64,000 nt of DNA from Enterococcus larvae (GTDB lineage Bacteria > Bacillota > Bacilli > Lactobacillales > Enterococcaceae), in assembly GCF_017830045.1 (NCBI RefSeq), contig NZ_JAEDXU010000014.1, positions 27,015 through 91,014 on the forward strand, given 5' to 3'. A program made the position numbers and the translations under genes. This document shows positions 61,681 through 64,000 of this stretch, piece after piece. Each line of letters starts with the position of its first letter. Position 1 is the stretch's first letter. The notes below the pieces were generated by a model. The model searched no databases, was not told the DNA's origin, and saw only the letters and a list, made by a program, of their open reading frames with translations.

Positions 61681-63777
61681 ATGGATTCAATGATGAAGCA
61701 AATAATCGAGCTGGTGCTGCAGGATTCAAACCTTTCTTCTCAGCGTTTGATGGATGAGCTGAGTTTGAGTAAAAGCCAGTTGAATTATCGAATGAAAAAG
61801 ATCAATGACTATTTGATTGAGAAGAAACTGCCGTCGATAAAAAAAGAAAATCATTGCTACCTCTTAACAGTCGATCGTGAGCAAAAACGATTTCTTTTAG
61901 AAACTGATTCATCATTGATCCATCTTCAAAGTGATGAACGACAATGCTACATCATTCTCCTGATCATCTTATATGAGCAGCAGACTTTAGGGAGTCTGGC
62001 AGAGAAGCTGGGAGTCAGTCGGAATACTATTTTAGCTGATATGAAGCTAGTCAATAAGCGGTTAACTGATCATTCTCTGAGTATGAAATCCACCAGAGCA
62101 AGAGGCTATTTCTTAGTCGGTCAGGAGCTGGATATTCGAAAAATATGGCTCTATCTGCTGAAAAAAGAAATTGAAAAAGATTTTTCACTAGTTGTTTTCA
62201 AAGAACTCCTGTCGATAGAACCAACATTGCTGGAAAGTATCTATCAGAGAATCGAGCAGCTTGAAAATGAACTTCAGCTATTTTTTTCAGAGGTAAAAAT
62301 AGCTTACCTCAGCATGATCATTTACCTATCGATCAAGCGATTTTCACTGGAGGAGTCGATTGCTACCGCAGCTATCGATCATTATGGAAAACTATTGAAC
62401 CAACAAACCTACAGTGTTGTTGCAGCATTGTTTATTGATTTTTATGAAGGAAGTCGTCTTGAAGATGATGAACAGGAATTGCGTTTTATTACAATGCATA
62501 TTTTGAGTATCAATGTCGTCAAACGAACATCATTTCGGCAGAATGTCGAGCTTCAGCAGGCAATCGTCAGCAGTATTGAACGGTTTGAAAAATCCAGCAT
62601 TACTTTTTTTGAGAATAAAAAGGAATTATGCGCTATTCTCTATCAACATATTATTCCTGCAAGCTATCGGATACGCTTTGGTGTTCCAGATGAAAATGAG
62701 CTTTTCCATTCGCTTCAACAGGAATATCAGGAATTTTATTCTATCGTGAAAAAGGCTGTGCAGCCGATTGAACAGACATTAATGATTGAGTTCATTGATG
62801 AAGAGCTGGCATATTTATTGATTATCTTCCTTGGGTTTTTAAAAGGGGATAAGTTTCAGGAACAGGAGAAGAAAACGGCAATCGTTGTCTGTATGCATGG
62901 TGTTTCTGTTTCACGGCTCTTGCTGGAAAATTTGAAGGAGCTGCTGCCTGAAATTTACTTTACGCGCTATATGTCTCTGCGGGAATTCTATGAGGTAAAT
63001 CCAAAGGTTGATATTATTTTTTCAACAGTTGGTGTAGATACAGACATCCCTTCCTTTTTTATCAAGCACTTCTTGACGGAAGAGGAGAAGCAGCAGCTGA
63101 AATACAAAGTAGAACGTGAGGTTTTTGGTCGCCAGCCTTATATTGGCGCAGATGATCAGGTAAGCATGGAGAAAATCATATCAGTTATTGAAAAGCATGC
63201 TACGATCCACTCCAAACAATTATTAAGAGAAGAGCTTGATCAATTGTTGTTTTCAGTTGAGAAGGAGCTGCCGCGCAGTGCAAGACTATTCAAAGAACGT
63301 TGGGGCTTGCTTGAGCTTTTACCACCACAGAATATCCAAATTTATGATAAACCGCTTTCCTTTGAGGAGGCTATTCGCCTGTGTGGCAAGCCATTGATCC
63401 AGAACGGTTTCATCAATGAAAAATATGTTGAAACGATCATTCAAAATTATGATCCCGACTATCCTTATTTTGTGATTGCTCCGGAGGTTGCGATTCCTCA
63501 TGCAGCACCAGAGGATGGCGTGAAACGATTGGGAATGTCTCTCTTACGAGTAAAATACCCGATTCCATTTTCTAACAAGCTATCTGTACGCGTATTGGTC
63601 ATGATTGCACCCAAAGATAAAAAGAGCCACTTAAATGCAGTGACGGCTTTGTATAATTTGGTGAATGATCGAGCATTTAGGGAACAGGTACTTTCTGCTA
63701 AATATGAGCAGGAATTGCACGAATTATTTTGTAAGGCAGCTGCCAAAAATGAAGCAGAAGCCTTCCTGACGAGGTAA
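61681..63777 (+). CDS. PRD-containing BglG/MtlR-type transcriptional activator
   Basis: A 698-aa multidomain regulator: two N-terminal HTH regions (QRLMDELSLSKSQLNYRMKK near 20; LAEKLGVSRNTILADMKLVN near 103), two PRD domains (about 185-400), an EIIB-like domain with Cys404 in VVCMHGVSVS, and a C-terminal EIIA-like domain with His607 in AIPHAAPEDG. Such activators are tuned by PTS phosphorylation of PRD, EIIB and EIIA sites. The ATG at 61681 is 5 bases after AAAGGAGAG, supplied by the last copy of the 105-bp repeat. It lies between the PTS/aldolase operon and fucO and probably activates both. Confidence 0.92.
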   Translation: MDSMMKQIIELVLQDSNLSSQRLMDELSLSKSQLNYRMKKINDYLIEKKLPSIKKENHCYLLTVDREQKRFLLETDSSLIHLQSDERQCYIILLIILYEQQTLGSLAEKLGVSRNTILADMKLVNKRLTDHSLSMKSTRARGYFLVGQELDIRKIWLYLLKKEIEKDFSLVVFKELLSIEPTLLESIYQRIEQLENELQLFFSEVKIAYLSMIIYLSIKRFSLEESIATAAIDHYGKLLNQQTYSVVAALFIDFYEGSRLEDDEQELRFITMHILSINVVKRTSFRQNVELQQAIVSSIERFEKSSITFFENKKELCAILYQHIIPASYRIRFGVPDENELFHSLQQEYQEFYSIVKKAVQPIEQTLMIEFIDEELAYLLIIFLGFLKGDKFQEQEKKTAIVVCMHGVSVSRLLLENLKELLPEIYFTRYMSLREFYEVNPKVDIIFSTVGVDTDIPSFFIKHFLTEEEKQQLKYKVEREVFGRQPYIGADDQVSMEKIISVIEKHATIHSKQLLREELDQLLFSVEKELPRSARLFKERWGLLELLPPQNIQIYDKPLSFEEAIRLCGKPLIQNGFINEKYVETIIQNYDPDYPYFVIAPEVAIPHAAPEDGVKRLGMSLLRVKYPIPFSNKLSVRVLVMIAPKDKKSHLNAVTALYNLVNDRAFREQVLSAKYEQELHELFCKAAAKNEAEAFLTR

Positions 63778-63877
63778 CTGATTTTCCAGTCAATAGGGAT
63801 AAGCTATTTCGCTGATTTATCTTAGAAGAAAGCAAACGAGTTTAACGAACAAGCTGATAGAAGAGAGGAGTATGACT

Positions 63878-64000
63878 ATGGCAAACAGAATGGTATTGAA
63901 CGAAACATCGTATTTCGGTAAAGGTGCAATCAAGGAGATTGCCGGAGAGTTTCAAAAACGCAGGTTCAAAAAGGCAATCGTCATCACTGACAAGGATTTG
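63878..64000 (+). CDS. fucO: Lactaldehyde reductase / iron-containing alcohol dehydrogenase (5' part only)
   Basis: Only 41 residues are in the window. MANRMVLNETSYFGKGAIKE and AIVITDKDL align closely with the N terminus of E. coli FucO (MANRMILNETAWFGRGAV), the L-1,2-propanediol oxidoreductase that reduces L-lactaldehyde. GAGAGGAG lies before the ATG; an ATG two codons earlier is too close to it. Its position behind the PTS/RhaD operon and regulator completes a lactaldehyde route. Other iron-containing alcohol dehydrogenases share part of this start. Confidence 0.82.
   Translation, partial: MANRMVLNETSYFGKGAIKEIAGEFQKRRFKKAIVITDKDL

Noticed and set aside
61337..61693. 118-aa ORF running through the 105-bp repeats
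   Set aside because: It begins at a TTG without its own context, exists because 105 is divisible by three, and overlaps the real regulator start. It is listed as repeat, not gene, although translation is not excluded.

Overview
The window is AT-rich with dense, mostly short-spaced operons, strong AAGGAGG-type ribosome sites, CcpA-type cre boxes, many PTS components and a low-affinity class B penicillin-binding protein of the PBP5/PBP2a type. This points to a low-GC Gram-positive of the Lactobacillales, most likely Enterococcus or a close relative. The genus is inferred from protein resemblance only. I saw no rRNA, tRNA, CRISPR array, transposase or phage genes.

Layout. 1-0.85 kb: 3' end of a GH4 6-phospho-beta-glucosidase. 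1.2-11.7 kb: glycogen operon glgB-glgC-glgD-glgA-glgP plus a GH13 maltodextrin hydrolase, behind an extended -10 promoter with an overlapping cre box. 11.8-15.3 kb: a BtrH-like cysteine protein and the PBP. 16-20.4 kb: an OFA-type MFS transporter, then a LysR regulator divergent from an acetyltransferase, a cyclophilin-like lipoprotein and an SDR. 20.5-28.8 kb: AraC-controlled locus for unsaturated uronides (binding protein, DUF2264, GH88, lipoprotein, two permeases, YesL). 29.3-31 kb: a signal-less binding protein divergent from a PadR regulator across an excellent ATGT-N8-ACAT operator. 31.2-36.6 kb: AraC, PTS EIIC and an intracellular GH78 alpha-L-rhamnosidase. 36.8-40.9 kb: a secreted sortase-like protein, an Mga-type regulator, a 408-bp inverted-repeat-bounded segment carrying a small hydrophobic peptide, an unknown 117-aa protein and a Crp/Fnr regulator. 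41.2-47 kb: PhnDCEE-type importer with two phosphoesterases. 47.1-52.1 kb: AraC plus a heterodimeric ABC exporter, bracketed by two identical 170-bp repeats. 52.2-56.5 kb: YitT, MerR-GyrI, GrpB, YdcF, two tiny membrane proteins and a candidate sRNA. 56.7-64 kb: galactitol-type PTS, RhaD aldolase, 2-hydroxyacid dehydrogenase, PRD regulator and the start of FucO.

How it works together. Most of the window is carbohydrate acquisition under catabolite control: storage as glycogen, import of plant- or host-derived oligosaccharides, and intracellular release of sugars. The last operon is the most intriguing. A PTS is coupled to a rhamnulose-1-phosphate aldolase and a lactaldehyde reductase with no isomerase or kinase in view. 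That suggests entry of a 6-deoxy sugar or polyol directly as a 1-phosphate. Its regulator is preceded by four 105-bp tandem repeats, each carrying a copy of the regulator's own ribosome binding site.

Other points for a second look are a GH78 gene that appears to start at ATT, very short ORFs that overlap downstream start codons (glgC and a sugar permease), a sortase-like domain without the catalytic arginine, and a phn-type importer coupled to phosphoesterases rather than to C-P cleavage enzymes.
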